Translations under genes and position numbers: made by a program
In this document: in pieces, positions 29,035-37,165 of the stretch
How the letters are laid out: every line of letters begins with the position of its first letter
Numbering within the stretch: position 1 is the stretch's first letter
Notes under the pieces: generated by a model
What the model was told of the DNA's origin: nothing
Database searches by the model: none
What the model saw: the letters and a program-made list of their open reading frames with translations, nothing else
Assembly: GCF_035762065.1 (NCBI RefSeq)
Contig: NZ_DASTPW010000048.1
Location: 124,001-188,000 of the forward strand
DNA length: 64,000 bases
DNA from: Methylibium sp035762065
Lineage (GTDB): Bacteria; Pseudomonadota; Gammaproteobacteria; Burkholderiales; Burkholderiaceae_C
Direction of reading: 5' to 3'

Positions 29035-30138
29035 TCAGGCCAGCGGCATCGTGATCTTGAACAGCGTGCGGCCCGCCTCGCTCTCGCATTCGATCGTGCC
29101 CTGGTGCTGCGCCACGAAGGTCTGCGCCAGCGTCAGCCCCAAGCCCGACCCGCCATCGCGACCCGACACCAGCGGGTAGAAGACGCGATCGCGGATCGAC
29201 TCGGGGATGCCGGGGCCGTTGTCCTCGATATGCAATTCCAGTGCCAAACGGAAGCGCTGCTTGCCCAGCGTGACCTGCCGCGCGATGCGGGTGCGCAGCA
29301 TGATGCGTGCATCGCCGCGCGCGATGCGTTCGGCCAGCGCCTGCGCCGCGTTGTGCGCGATGTTGAGCACCGCCTGGATGAGTTGCTCGCGGTCGCCGCG
29401 GATGTCGGGGATCGAGGTGTCGTAGTCGCGCTCGATCGCGAGGCCGCGCGGGAACTCGGCGACGATCAGCGAGCGAACCCGCTCGCACACCTCGTGGATG
29501 TTCACGTCGCTCGCCACGTGCGGGCGGCGGTGCGGCGCGAGCAGCCGGTCGACCAGCGCCTGCAGCCGGTCGGCCTCGCGGATGATCACCTGCGTGTATT
29601 CGGTCAGGCCCTTGCTGGCCGCGACCTCCATCTCGAGCAGCTGCGCTGCGCCGCGGATGCCGCCGAGCGGGTTCTTGATCTCGTGCGCGAGGTTGCGGAT
29701 CAGCTCCTTGTTCGCCTGCACCTGGTCGAGCGTGCGCTCCTCGCGGTCGAGCCGCGTCTGCTGGCCGACCTCGATCAGTTCGACGAGCGTGGCGTCGCTG
29801 CGCTCCATCTGGTTGACGATCACGTGCACCTGCAGCGGCTCGCCGCTCGCGCCGATGGGGCGCTTGATCTCGGCGTCGAGCCGGCTGGTCGAGAACTCGT
29901 TGCGCGCGACCGCGGCGACCGTGTCGCGCAGCACCTCGGCATCGACGAACCATTCGAACCAGTCGCGCTTCAAGACATGGCGCCTCGACAGGCCCAGCAC
30001 GTTCTCGAAGGCCGCGTTGGCGAACAGGCAGCGGCCCTGGGGCTGCACGATGGCGACCATCGTCGCGAGCAGATCGAAGCCGGCATGGCCCGGCGGCAGG
30101 CCGAGCGGGATCGCGAAGACCGGCTCGCGTTGCGTCAC
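29035..30138 (-). CDS. ntrB: Nitrogen regulation sensor histidine kinase NtrB
   Basis: This 367-residue cytoplasmic kinase has an N-terminal PAS domain (about 20-130), the dimerisation/phosphotransfer motif NLAHEIKNPLGGIRGAAQLL (His about 160), and the ATPase boxes LIQAVLNIAHNAAQAL, EDNGPGIPE and GGSGLGLTLAQTFV. It has no transmembrane segments, as expected for NtrB (GlnL). PII protein (encoded at 62.7-63.1 kb) normally controls its kinase/phosphatase balance. It lies 19 bases after the DUF4124 gene and directly before ntrC. Confidence 0.96.
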   Translation of the reverse strand: MTQREPVFAIPLGLPPGHAGFDLLATMVAIVQPQGRCLFANAAFENVLGLSRRHVLKRDWFEWFVDAEVLRDTVAAVARNEFSTSRLDAEIKRPIGASGEPLQVHVIVNQMERSDATLVELIEVGQQTRLDREERTLDQVQANKELIRNLAHEIKNPLGGIRGAAQLLEMEVAASKGLTEYTQVIIREADRLQALVDRLLAPHRRPHVASDVNIHEVCERVRSLIVAEFPRGLAIERDYDTSIPDIRGDREQLIQAVLNIAHNAAQALAERIARGDARIMLRTRIARQVTLGKQRFRLALELHIEDNGPGIPESIRDRVFYPLVSGRDGGSGLGLTLAQTFVAQHQGTIECESEAGRTLFKITMPLA

Positions 30139-30157
30139 GGCGAGCGGCGCTGCGGCC

Positions 30158-30652
30158 TCAGGGCGCCGGCAGCTTGGCGAGTTCGCGGCGCAGCGCGGCG
30201 ACGTCGCTTTCGGAGCGCTCGACGCTCGCCTTCAGCTCGGCGGTGCGGTCGAGGTACTTCTGGTAGTTCTTCTCGTCGCCGCGGCGCTCGGGCTGGCCGC
30301 CGTTGTATTCCTTCTTCAGCGCGGCGAGGCGCTCTTCCTCCCGGCGCAACTCGGCATCGAGGATGCGGCGCTTGTCGCTGTCGCGCGAGCGCTGGTCGTT
30401 CGGATCGACGCGCGAATCGGCGCCGCGCGAGGCGCTGTCGGTCGAAGGCGCCGGGCCGCGCCGCTGCGGACCCTGGATCACCGTGACCGGCGCACCTTCG
30501 AGCGTCTTGCAGCCTTGTGCCGCGGCTTCCTTCGCGGTGAGCGTGTCGGTGTAGAGGTTGCCCGGGCACTTGTAGACGACGCGCTCCTGCGCCGACACGG
30601 CGGCCACCTGCATCGTCGCGACGGCTGCGAACAGCCAAGCTCTCGTCGTCAT
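30158..30652 (-). CDS. DUF4124-like exported protein
   Basis: This 164-residue protein has a signal peptide (MTTRAWLFAAVATMQVAAVSA), a short Cys-containing head (ERVVYKCPGNLYTDTLTAKEAAAQGCKTLEG) resembling DUF4124, a disordered Ser/Arg/Asp stretch (about 70-95), and a charged C-terminal coiled-coil-like helix (about 100-160, repeated Glu/Arg/Lys/Leu). It is probably periplasmic. The function is unknown. It lies between the glnA terminator and ntrB and overlaps no other gene, so it may be the first gene of an ntrB-ntrC transcript. Confidence 0.82.
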   Translation of the reverse strand: MTTRAWLFAAVATMQVAAVSAQERVVYKCPGNLYTDTLTAKEAAAQGCKTLEGAPVTVIQGPQRRGPAPSTDSASRGADSRVDPNDQRSRDSDKRRILDAELRREEERLAALKKEYNGGQPERRGDEKNYQKYLDRTAELKASVERSESDVAALRRELAKLPAP

Positions 30653-30754
30653 CCTGCGCTCCTGGGTGCCGGGGCACTGTAGCCGCCCCTCCGCGATCAA
30701 CGCCTCTGGCCGGCGTGACGTGCACCCGACTTCCGCCAACGATCTGCCAAAGAG

Positions 30755-30781
30755 AAAGGGGACGGCAAGGCCGTCCCCTTT
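30755..30781 (-). terminator. Intrinsic terminator after glnA
   Basis: A perfect 12-base-pair stem (AAAGGGGACGGC / GCCGTCCCCTTT) with a 3-base loop lies 18 bases beyond the glnA stop on the minus strand. It is followed by a T-rich run (CTCTTT) in the direction of glnA transcription. It should end most glnA transcripts before the DUF4124-ntrB-ntrC genes. The stem is symmetric enough to act in the other direction too, but no plus-strand gene ends here. Confidence 0.88.
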
Positions 30782-30798
30782 CGTCGAGAAAGTAGCGA

Positions 30799-32217
30799 TC
30801 AGAGGCTGTAGTACATGTCGAACTCGATCGGATGCGTGGTCATCCGGAAGCGCGTGACCTCCTGCATCTTCAGTTCGATGTAGGCGTCGATGTAGGCATC
30901 GGTGAACACGCCGCCCTTCGTCAGGAAGGCGCGCTCCTTGTCGAGGTAGTCGAGCGCCTGGTCGAGGCTGTGGCAGACGGTCGGGATCTTCGCGTCCTCT
31001 TCCGGCGGCAGGTGGTAAAGATCCTTCGTGGCGGCCTCGCCGGGATGGATCTTGTTCTCGACGCCGTCGAGGCCGGCCATCAGCAGCGCGCTGAACGCGA
31101 GGTAGGGGTTCGCGGTGGGATCGGGGAAGCGCGCCTCGATGCGGCGGCCCTTCGGGTTCGAGACGTAGGGAATGCGGATCGACGCCGAGCGGTTCTTCGC
31201 CGAGTAGGCCAGCTTCACCGGCGCCTCGAAACCGGGCACGAGGCGCTTGTAGCTGTTGGTGCCCGGGTTCGTGATCGCGTTGAGCGCGCGCGCGTGCTTG
31301 ATGATCCCGCCGATGTAGTACAGCGCGAACTCGCTGAGGCCCGCGTAGCCGTCGCCCGCGAACAGGTTCTTGCCGTCCTTCCAGACCGACTGGTGCACGT
31401 GCATGCCGCTGCCGTTGTCACCGACGATCGGCTTGGGCATGAAGGTGGCCGTCTTGCCGTAGGTGTGCGCGACGTTGTGCACCACGTACTTCTGCAGTTG
31501 CAGCCAGTCGGCGCGCTGCACCAGCGTGCTGAACTTCGTGCCGAGTTCCATCTGGCCGGCCGTCGCGACCTCGTGGTGGTGCACTTCGACCGGGATGCCG
31601 AGCGCTTCGAGGATCAGGCACATCTCGCTGCGCATGTCCTGGAAGCTGTCGACCGGCGGCACCGGGAAGTAGCCGCCCTTCACCGCCGGGCGGAAACCGG
31701 TGTTGCCGTGCTCGTATTCCTTCGCGCTGTTCCAGGCGCCCTCTTCCGATTCGATCTTCACGAAGCTGCCCGACATGTCGGCGCTCCAGCGCACGCTGTC
31801 GAACACGAAGAACTCGGGCTCCGGGCCGAAATAGGCCGCGTCGCCGATGCCGCTGCTCTTCAGGTAGGCCTCGGCGCGCTTCGCGAGCGAGCGCGGGTCG
31901 CGCTCGTAGGGCTTGCCGTCGGTGGGCTCGAGCACGTCGCAGGTCAGGATCAGCGTCGGCTCTTCGAAGAACGGGTCGATGTTGGCGGTGGCCGGGTCCG
32001 GCATCAGCAGCATGTCGGAGGCTTCGATGCCCTTCCAGCCCGCGATCGAGGAGCCGTCGAAGGCGTGACCGGAGGTGAACTTGTCTTCGTCGAAAGCGGA
32101 CAGCGGGACGCTGACGTGCTGCTCTTTGCCGCGGGTGTCGGTGAAACGGAAGTCGATGAACTTGACTTCGTTCTCCTTCACCATCTTCATCACGTCGGCA
32201 ACGGTCTTGCTGGCCAT
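30799..32217 (-). CDS. glnA: Type I glutamine synthetase
   Basis: This 472-residue GlnA condenses glutamate and ammonia using ATP. It shows FTDTRGKEQHVSVP, YFGPEPEFFVFDSVRW (metal Glu), the HHHEVATAGQMELG and GSGMHVHQS blocks, NPGTNSYKRLVPG, and the adenylylation-site region KDLYHLPPEE with Tyr about 400. It is therefore a GSI-beta enzyme controlled by GlnE adenylylation. ATG 32217 is preceded by AGGAG at 7 bases. It is transcribed from a candidate sigma-54 promoter upstream and ends at a strong terminator. It is separated from ntrBC by a DUF4124 gene. Confidence 0.97.
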   Translation of the reverse strand: MASKTVADVMKMVKENEVKFIDFRFTDTRGKEQHVSVPLSAFDEDKFTSGHAFDGSSIAGWKGIEASDMLLMPDPATANIDPFFEEPTLILTCDVLEPTDGKPYERDPRSLAKRAEAYLKSSGIGDAAYFGPEPEFFVFDSVRWSADMSGSFVKIESEEGAWNSAKEYEHGNTGFRPAVKGGYFPVPPVDSFQDMRSEMCLILEALGIPVEVHHHEVATAGQMELGTKFSTLVQRADWLQLQKYVVHNVAHTYGKTATFMPKPIVGDNGSGMHVHQSVWKDGKNLFAGDGYAGLSEFALYYIGGIIKHARALNAITNPGTNSYKRLVPGFEAPVKLAYSAKNRSASIRIPYVSNPKGRRIEARFPDPTANPYLAFSALLMAGLDGVENKIHPGEAATKDLYHLPPEEDAKIPTVCHSLDQALDYLDKERAFLTKGGVFTDAYIDAYIELKMQEVTRFRMTTHPIEFDMYYSL

Positions 32218-32316
32218 CAAGTGCTCCTAGCGGGGGCTGGTTTTCGAGGGGATGGATTCGCCGGCTCGGCAGCCTCTTCCAGCGCTGCGGAGCGCCCCGA
32301 AGGGGCCGGGCAATTT

Positions 32317-32333
32317 AGCAGAAAGCATGCCCA
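32317..32333 (-). promoter_or_regulatory. Candidate sigma-54 (-24/-12) promoter of glnA
   Basis: Read on the minus strand, GGGCATG-N4-CTGCT matches the -24/-12 consensus TGGCACG-N4-TTGCW, including the invariant GG and GC with exactly 10 bases between them. It lies about 100 bases upstream of the glnA ATG. An imperfect NtrC-like site (CGCACCA-N3-TTGGGCC, 32442-32458) lies about 110 bases further upstream, within the end of the neighbouring gene. NtrC control of glnA by this arrangement is known in other proteobacteria; here it is a sequence inference. Confidence 0.55.
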
Positions 32334-32425
32334 AAGCAGGGCGGTCTGCGGGGCGTCCGGCGCTGTGTTTCGCGGCTTTCGGCCCCTACCTGCGCCCCGA
32401 CGGTGCCGACACGCACCGCCGAGGT

Positions 32426-33253
32426 TCACGTCGTCGCGCCGCGCACCATCGTTGGGCCGAGCTTCGCCTCGGCGGCGCGCAGGCCTTCGAGCAGCGCAGC
32501 GAAGCCCTGCTCGACCTGCGCTGCCTCGCCGCCCTTGACCCCGAGTTCGACGTGCCGGCCGTGCTGCGGATGGTCGACGCTCGGCAGGCTGAACACCTTC
32601 AGGCCGGCGAAGCGCGCTTCGATCGCCTCCATCAACGGCGTCAGCGCCGCCTCGGCCGCGCCGTACACGACGACCGAGCGCTCCCGGGTGCGCGCCTGGC
32701 CGTGGCGGTCGGCGTAGCGCGTGTCGAGCACCGCGGCCATCATCGGCCAGGCCATCACCGGAAAGCCGGGCAGGAAGTGAACGGCGCCGCGGCTCGTGGG
32801 GCTCGCGCAGGTGAAGCCGGGAATCTTGTTGTACGGGTTCTCGATGATCTCGGCGCCTTGCGGGAACACGCCCATGTTGAGCCGGTGCACGTTGTCGGGC
32901 CGGTCGGCGTCGTAGCTCGTGCCTTGCTCGGCGGCGACCTCGCGCATGCGCTCGACGATCCTTTCCTTGGCGAGCGGGTGCAGCACCAGCGGCACGCCGA
33001 GCGCGGCGGCTGCGGCCTGCCGCGTGTGGTCGTCGGGCGTCGCGCCGATGCCGCCGCAGCTGAAGACGGCGTCGCCGCTGGCGAAGGCCTCGCGCAGCGT
33101 CGCGGCGATGCGCTCGCGCTCGTCGCCGACGTAGCGCGCCCAGCTCAGGGCGAGCCCGCGTTCGCCGAGCAGGGCGATCGTCTTGGCGAGATGCGCGTCG
33201 GCGCGCTTGCCCGAGAGGATCTCGTCGCCGACGATGATCAATCCGAAGTTCAT
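32426..33253 (-). CDS. Molybdopterin-binding-domain protein (CinA N-terminal/MoaB-like)
   Basis: This 275-residue cytoplasmic protein starts MNFGLIIVGDEILSGKRADAH, the N-terminal signature of the CinA/MoaB molybdopterin-binding (MPT-binding) domain. It contains VFSCGGIGATPDDHTRQAAAAALG, followed by a C-terminal part (about 180-275) that lacks the CinA deamidase domain. These stand-alone proteins are often annotated as competence/damage-inducible protein A; the exact reaction is uncertain. The ATG overlaps the EI24-gene stop by four bases. It is the last gene of a three-gene minus-strand operon upstream of glnA. Confidence 0.88.
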   Translation of the reverse strand: MNFGLIIVGDEILSGKRADAHLAKTIALLGERGLALSWARYVGDERERIAATLREAFASGDAVFSCGGIGATPDDHTRQAAAAALGVPLVLHPLAKERIVERMREVAAEQGTSYDADRPDNVHRLNMGVFPQGAEIIENPYNKIPGFTCASPTSRGAVHFLPGFPVMAWPMMAAVLDTRYADRHGQARTRERSVVVYGAAEAALTPLMEAIEARFAGLKVFSLPSVDHPQHGRHVELGVKGGEAAQVEQGFAALLEGLRAAEAKLGPTMVRGATT

Positions 33254-34155
33254 GGTTCTCCTTCCGTCGCGAGCGCGGAGCACGGCTCGCGCACCGGCGT
33301 CGCCGCGTCGACATCGATCACGTCGACCGCATCGACCACCGCGCCGGCCGGCTGCGCCGCGCGCAGCCGCGCGAGCGCCGCCAGCGCGTAGTGCGCGAAC
33401 CACAGCGACGCGCCGATGAACACCAGGGTGTAGACCCACACCGACAGCACGATCAGCACCGGCGCGAACACCAGCGTCGTCGCGCTGAAGGCCCACAGCA
33501 GGGCCGGTGCGGCGCCGGCGCCGGCGGTCGCGATGCCGATCAGCAGCAGCGGCCAGCGATGCGAGCGCAGCAAGGTCCGGCGCTCGTCGGCCGTGGCATG
33601 GGCCGCGAGCGCGTCGAACGCCATCACTTTCGCGTTGAGCCAGCCCCAGATGAGCGGCGGCAGCAGCAGCGTGAACGGCGGCACCAGCCACAGCGGCAGC
33701 GTCGCGATCAGCGCCAGCAGGGCGACCGCCGTCGCGCCCAACGAACGCGCGAGGCCATCGACGAAGCCCGCCGAGCCGCGCCGTTCCAGCGCGGGAAAAC
33801 GCCGCGTCGCGACCAGCCGGGTCAACCGCGGTGCGATCAGCCAGGCCACCGCGAGCAGTGTCGCGACGACCAGCACCGGCACCGTCAGGCCCACGACGAT
33901 CAATGGCACCAGCACCATCCGCAGCGCCTGCGCGCCGAGGGCATCGAGCCACGCGAGCGCCGGCTGCGCGAGCCCCGATCCGTACAGCGCGGCGGCGACG
34001 GCGTCGGTCGCGTCCTGCCAGAAGAACCAGCCGAGCAACCCGGCCGCCGCGCCCGTCAAGGCCAGCGGCAGCAGGCTCAGCGCGATCACGCTCGGCCGCA
34101 TCGAGCTTGCGACCGCGCGCCAGAAGGCGTCGCCCAGATCGGCGAGCGCGCGCAT
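33250..34155 (-). CDS. EI24-domain (CysZ-like) membrane protein
   Basis: This 301-residue membrane protein has about six hydrophobic segments, of which LSLLPLALTGAAAGLLGWFF, VPLIVVGLTVPVLVVATLL and LLALIATLPLWLVPPFTLLL are clear. It carries the EI24 family feature LIWGWLNAKVMAFDALAAHAT ... RSHRWPLLLIG. CysZ in this superfamily is a sulfate permease, but the Burkholderiales paralogues are uncharacterised. The start MRALADLGDAFWRA shares one base with the sterol-desaturase stop, and its own stop overlaps the next start, so the three genes are likely cotranslated. Confidence 0.86.
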   Translation of the reverse strand: MRALADLGDAFWRAVASSMRPSVIALSLLPLALTGAAAGLLGWFFWQDATDAVAAALYGSGLAQPALAWLDALGAQALRMVLVPLIVVGLTVPVLVVATLLAVAWLIAPRLTRLVATRRFPALERRGSAGFVDGLARSLGATAVALLALIATLPLWLVPPFTLLLPPLIWGWLNAKVMAFDALAAHATADERRTLLRSHRWPLLLIGIATAGAGAAPALLWAFSATTLVFAPVLIVLSVWVYTLVFIGASLWFAHYALAALARLRAAQPAGAVVDAVDVIDVDAATPVREPCSALATEGEP

Positions 34156-35141
34156 CAACCTCGGCCCGCCAGGCGCTTCAGGCCCAGCCACTGTTGCGAC
34201 CAGAAACCTCGGCCGTAGTCGCGGCTCGACGGGGCCAGCTGGTCGCGGATGCCCGTCGGCTCGAGGCGGCGATCGAAGTTGGCGGTGCCGAAGATCACGT
34301 CCCACACCGGAAAGAGCACCGCGAAGTTGCAGCCGCCCAGGCTGCCCTGCCCGTGCGATTCATGCCCGACGCCGATCGCGTGGTGCAGCCGGTGGAAGCG
34401 CGGGCTCGCGAGGAGCCGTTCGCCGACGCGGCCGAAGCCCAGGCGCAGGTTGGCGTGCTGCAGGTTTTCAAGCAGCTGCGTCACCGCCACCACCGCGACG
34501 AACTGCGCCGGGGGCACGCCGATCGCGCGCGCCAGCAGCACGAGCAGCACGTCGCGCAGCAGGTCGTCGAGCAGGTGGTTGCGGCTGTCGCTCCACATCG
34601 TCATGCGGCGCTGGCTATGGTGCAGCGCGTGCAGCGCCCACCAGGCTTGCAGGCCGTGCTGGCCGCGGTGGATCGCGTAGTCGGCGAAGTCGAACACGAC
34701 CAGATAGACCGCGAACGCGAACAGCGCGGTGTCGGTCAGGCCGGGCCGCCAGCCGGCGAAGACGGCATCGAGCTGCCCGCCGCCGTGGCCATGCAGGCTG
34801 AGCGTGCCGAACAGCGCGTCCCACAGCGGGTCGATCGTGAAGAACAGCAGCAGCCGGAACGCGCCGAGCCGATGCAGCAGCGTGTAGACCACGTCGACCC
34901 GCACCGCCTTGCGTTGCTGCGCGCGCTCGGCCGCATCCGCCGCCGGCGGCTCGACCGGTCGCCAGCGCTCCAGCGGCGCGATCAACAGCAGCATCACGCC
35001 GATCTGCAGCAGCCCCACGAGCAGCCAGCCGGTCGCCTCGAAGGCGTCCTCGAGCAGATGGCCGAGGCCTGCGGCGTAGAGCAGCGGCTGCACCAAAGAC
35101 TCGAAGAGCCCCTGCTGCACGGTGGCGAACAGGTCGGTCAA
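34155..35141 (-). CDS. Sterol desaturase/fatty acid hydroxylase-family membrane enzyme
   Basis: This 328-residue integral membrane di-iron enzyme has about four to five hydrophobic segments and the histidine clusters of the family: HRGQH (about residue 157), HALHH (about 171) and HRLHH (about 251), with additional His near GVGHESHGQ. Such proteins hydroxylate or desaturate lipids. In betaproteobacteria the substrate is usually unknown, but fatty acids, hopanoids or carotenoids are possible. It starts the operon with the EI24 and MPT-binding-domain genes. Confidence 0.9.
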   Translation of the reverse strand: MTDLFATVQQGLFESLVQPLLYAAGLGHLLEDAFEATGWLLVGLLQIGVMLLLIAPLERWRPVEPPAADAAERAQQRKAVRVDVVYTLLHRLGAFRLLLFFTIDPLWDALFGTLSLHGHGGGQLDAVFAGWRPGLTDTALFAFAVYLVVFDFADYAIHRGQHGLQAWWALHALHHSQRRMTMWSDSRNHLLDDLLRDVLLVLLARAIGVPPAQFVAVVAVTQLLENLQHANLRLGFGRVGERLLASPRFHRLHHAIGVGHESHGQGSLGGCNFAVLFPVWDVIFGTANFDRRLEPTGIRDQLAPSSRDYGRGFWSQQWLGLKRLAGRG

Positions 35142-35208
35142 GCTCGCCCCTCGTGCGCTGCGCGCAGCTGCGCAGAGGGGGCGTTCACGCTCGAAAGACT
35201 CGCGCCGC

Positions 35209-36087
35209 TCATCGCGGATGGCTTTCGATCCAGCCCCGATGCGCCGGATGCTCGGCCAGCGTGGCGAAGCAGAAGCCGCGCTGCTTGAGCCCTTCGATCA
35301 GCGGCTCCAGCACCGCCGGCGCCCACGGGTCTTGCCGCGACCAGATGCCCAGGTGCGCGAGCAGCACGTCGCCGCGGCGGATGTCGCGCAGCGCCTTGGC
35401 GAGCAGCTCGTCGTTCGGATGCGCGTCGCTCGGCAGCTCGTCGCCGAGGAAGCCCGCGGGTGACCAGCCGACGTGCTTGTAGCCGCAGCGCCCGGCCGCC
35501 TCGAGCAGCGCCTTCGAGGTCTTGCCGCCGGGCGCGCGGAACAGCGGCAGGCCCCGCTGGCCGGTTATCGCCTCGAGGCGCTGCATCGGCCGGCTCAGCT
35601 CGGTGCAGTAGTCCTGCGCGTCGGCTTCGAGGCGGCCGCGCGGCCCGTTGCCGGCGGTCGGCTGGAAGACGAAGCCGGTCTTGCCGCCGCGCGAAAGGTC
35701 GCCCCGCCAGATCCAGTGGTCCCAGGTGTGCGAGCCGAAGGCGTGGCCCTCGGCCGCGCGCGCCTTCCACCACGGTGCCCAGACGTCGTCGAGGCTGCTG
35801 CCGCCGGTGCGGGTCGGCTCGTTCGCGAGGAAGAAGGTGACCTTCACGCCCTGGCGCTTCAGCACCTCGGCCACCATCGGCGCGACGCCCATGTGGCCGG
35901 TGTCGAACGTCAGGTAGACCGGCTTGTCGCAGGCATTCGCAGAGGCCGTCGCCAGCACGATGCACGAGAGAGCAAGACGCCAACGCAGCAGCCGCCGCGG
36001 AACCGGCTTCGCCGGGCCGCCAGCGGCGCCCCCCCGGAGGGGCGCGGCGAAGCCGCGACGGGGCGGGACGTCATCTTCTTGGCGCAT
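35209..36087 (-). CDS. Polysaccharide deacetylase (NodB/CE4-type), exported
   Basis: This protein of 292 residues has a long basic n-region and a hydrophobic signal (LLRWRLALSCIVLATASANA). The NodB domain follows: metal/catalytic Asp in YLTFDTGHMG, the GSHTWDH metal-binding His pair, PLFRAPGGKT with the conserved Arg, and DVLLAHLG near the end. It removes N- or O-acetyl groups from a polysaccharide, possibly peptidoglycan or an exopolysaccharide, in the periplasm. The start overlaps the upstream beta-propeller gene by 17 bases; a later start is possible because the n-region is long. Confidence 0.88.
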   Translation of the reverse strand: MRQEDDVPPRRGFAAPLRGGAAGGPAKPVPRRLLRWRLALSCIVLATASANACDKPVYLTFDTGHMGVAPMVAEVLKRQGVKVTFFLANEPTRTGGSSLDDVWAPWWKARAAEGHAFGSHTWDHWIWRGDLSRGGKTGFVFQPTAGNGPRGRLEADAQDYCTELSRPMQRLEAITGQRGLPLFRAPGGKTSKALLEAAGRCGYKHVGWSPAGFLGDELPSDAHPNDELLAKALRDIRRGDVLLAHLGIWSRQDPWAPAVLEPLIEGLKQRGFCFATLAEHPAHRGWIESHPR

Positions 36088-37093
36088 GGTCCAGCGTCCA
36101 TACGCCGTGCGGCGAGCGGCCGACCGCCACCTGCCGCGCCACCTTGCGCTTGACCGGATCGATCGCGGTCAGCTTGCGCGCCCAGCGCGAGGTCACGAGG
36201 ATCGTCTTGCTGCCGTCGGCGGCGGTCATCACGTCGATGCAGTCGGGGCCGCCCGGTGCCGGGTAGGTGTCGGTGACTTCCAGGCTTTCGAGATCGATCC
36301 GGCTGATCGTGTTCGCGACGCGGTTGCTGACCAGCACGTGCCGGCCATCGCCCCAGCCGCGAAAGGCGTGGGCACCTGCGCCGGTGCGGATGCGCTTGAC
36401 GGACTTCGCTTCGGCGCCCGACACGTCGAACACCTCGACGAACTCGTCGCCGGTCAGGCCGACCAGCAGTCGCTTGTCGTCCGGGCTCAGGTAGACGTCG
36501 GCGGGCAGCTTGCCGGTCGGCACCGTCCAGCGCGTCTTCTGCGTCGCCAGGTCGATCGCGGTGATCTCGTCGCTGTCCTGCAGGCTCGCGTAGACCACGC
36601 TGCTCGCGCGATCGATCGCCAGGTGGCTCGGCGTCTTGCGCGCGGCGACCTTCGCGATCAGCTTGAACGGCTCAGGCGCGTCGCGGCCGAGCCAGCGGTA
36701 GATCGCCACGTGGTCGAGCCGGTTCGCGGCGGTCACGAACCACTTCATGTCGGGCGAGAACGCGAGGTGGTACGGATCGTCGATGCCAGTCACGGTGCGC
36801 TGGACCTCGCCGGTCTTCGGGTCGATCAGCGTCAGCGAATCGCTCATCGCGTTGGCGACCAGCAGCGACTTCTCGTCGGGCGAGAGGTAGAGGTGGTGCG
36901 GCTCCTTGCCGGTGGCGATGCGCTTCGTCTCGGTGAAGCTCTCGGCATCGACGACGCTGATGGATGCGTCGAGCGAGTTCAGCACGAAGATCGGCGCACG
37001 CGCCGGTGCCCCTTCGGCCCAGCCGTTCGCGCCGCACAGGGCCAGCACAAGGGCGGCGAACCAATCGACTCGAAAACGCAAGGCGGACTCCAT
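36071..37093 (-). CDS. YVTN/YncE-family beta-propeller protein, periplasmic
   Basis: This 340-residue protein has a signal peptide (about 1-26, FAALVLALCGANGWAEG) and about seven beta-propeller repeats of the YVTN type, such as IFVLNSLDASISVVD, PHHLYLSPDEKSLLVAN, DPYHLAFSPDMKWFVTA and PADVYLSPDDKRLLVG. Such proteins are often periplasmic scaffolds or accompany quinoprotein systems. It overlaps the deacetylase gene, suggesting a joint role in cell-envelope polysaccharide handling. The function is not assigned. Confidence 0.85.
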   Translation of the reverse strand: MESALRFRVDWFAALVLALCGANGWAEGAPARAPIFVLNSLDASISVVDAESFTETKRIATGKEPHHLYLSPDEKSLLVANAMSDSLTLIDPKTGEVQRTVTGIDDPYHLAFSPDMKWFVTAANRLDHVAIYRWLGRDAPEPFKLIAKVAARKTPSHLAIDRASSVVYASLQDSDEITAIDLATQKTRWTVPTGKLPADVYLSPDDKRLLVGLTGDEFVEVFDVSGAEAKSVKRIRTGAGAHAFRGWGDGRHVLVSNRVANTISRIDLESLEVTDTYPAPGGPDCIDVMTAADGSKTILVTSRWARKLTAIDPVKRKVARQVAVGRSPHGVWTLDHAPRR

Positions 37094-37165
37094 CGGAACA
37101 GCCCGCGATTTTAGGAGGCCGCCCTCGCCTTCCGTGACATCCGGGCCGCGCCGATGCCGAGCGCT

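Noticed and set aside
32442..32458. NtrC enhancer-like site CGCACCA-N3-TTGGGCC upstream of glnA.
   Set aside because: Only the left half matches well, so it is mentioned with the promoter but not listed as its own feature.
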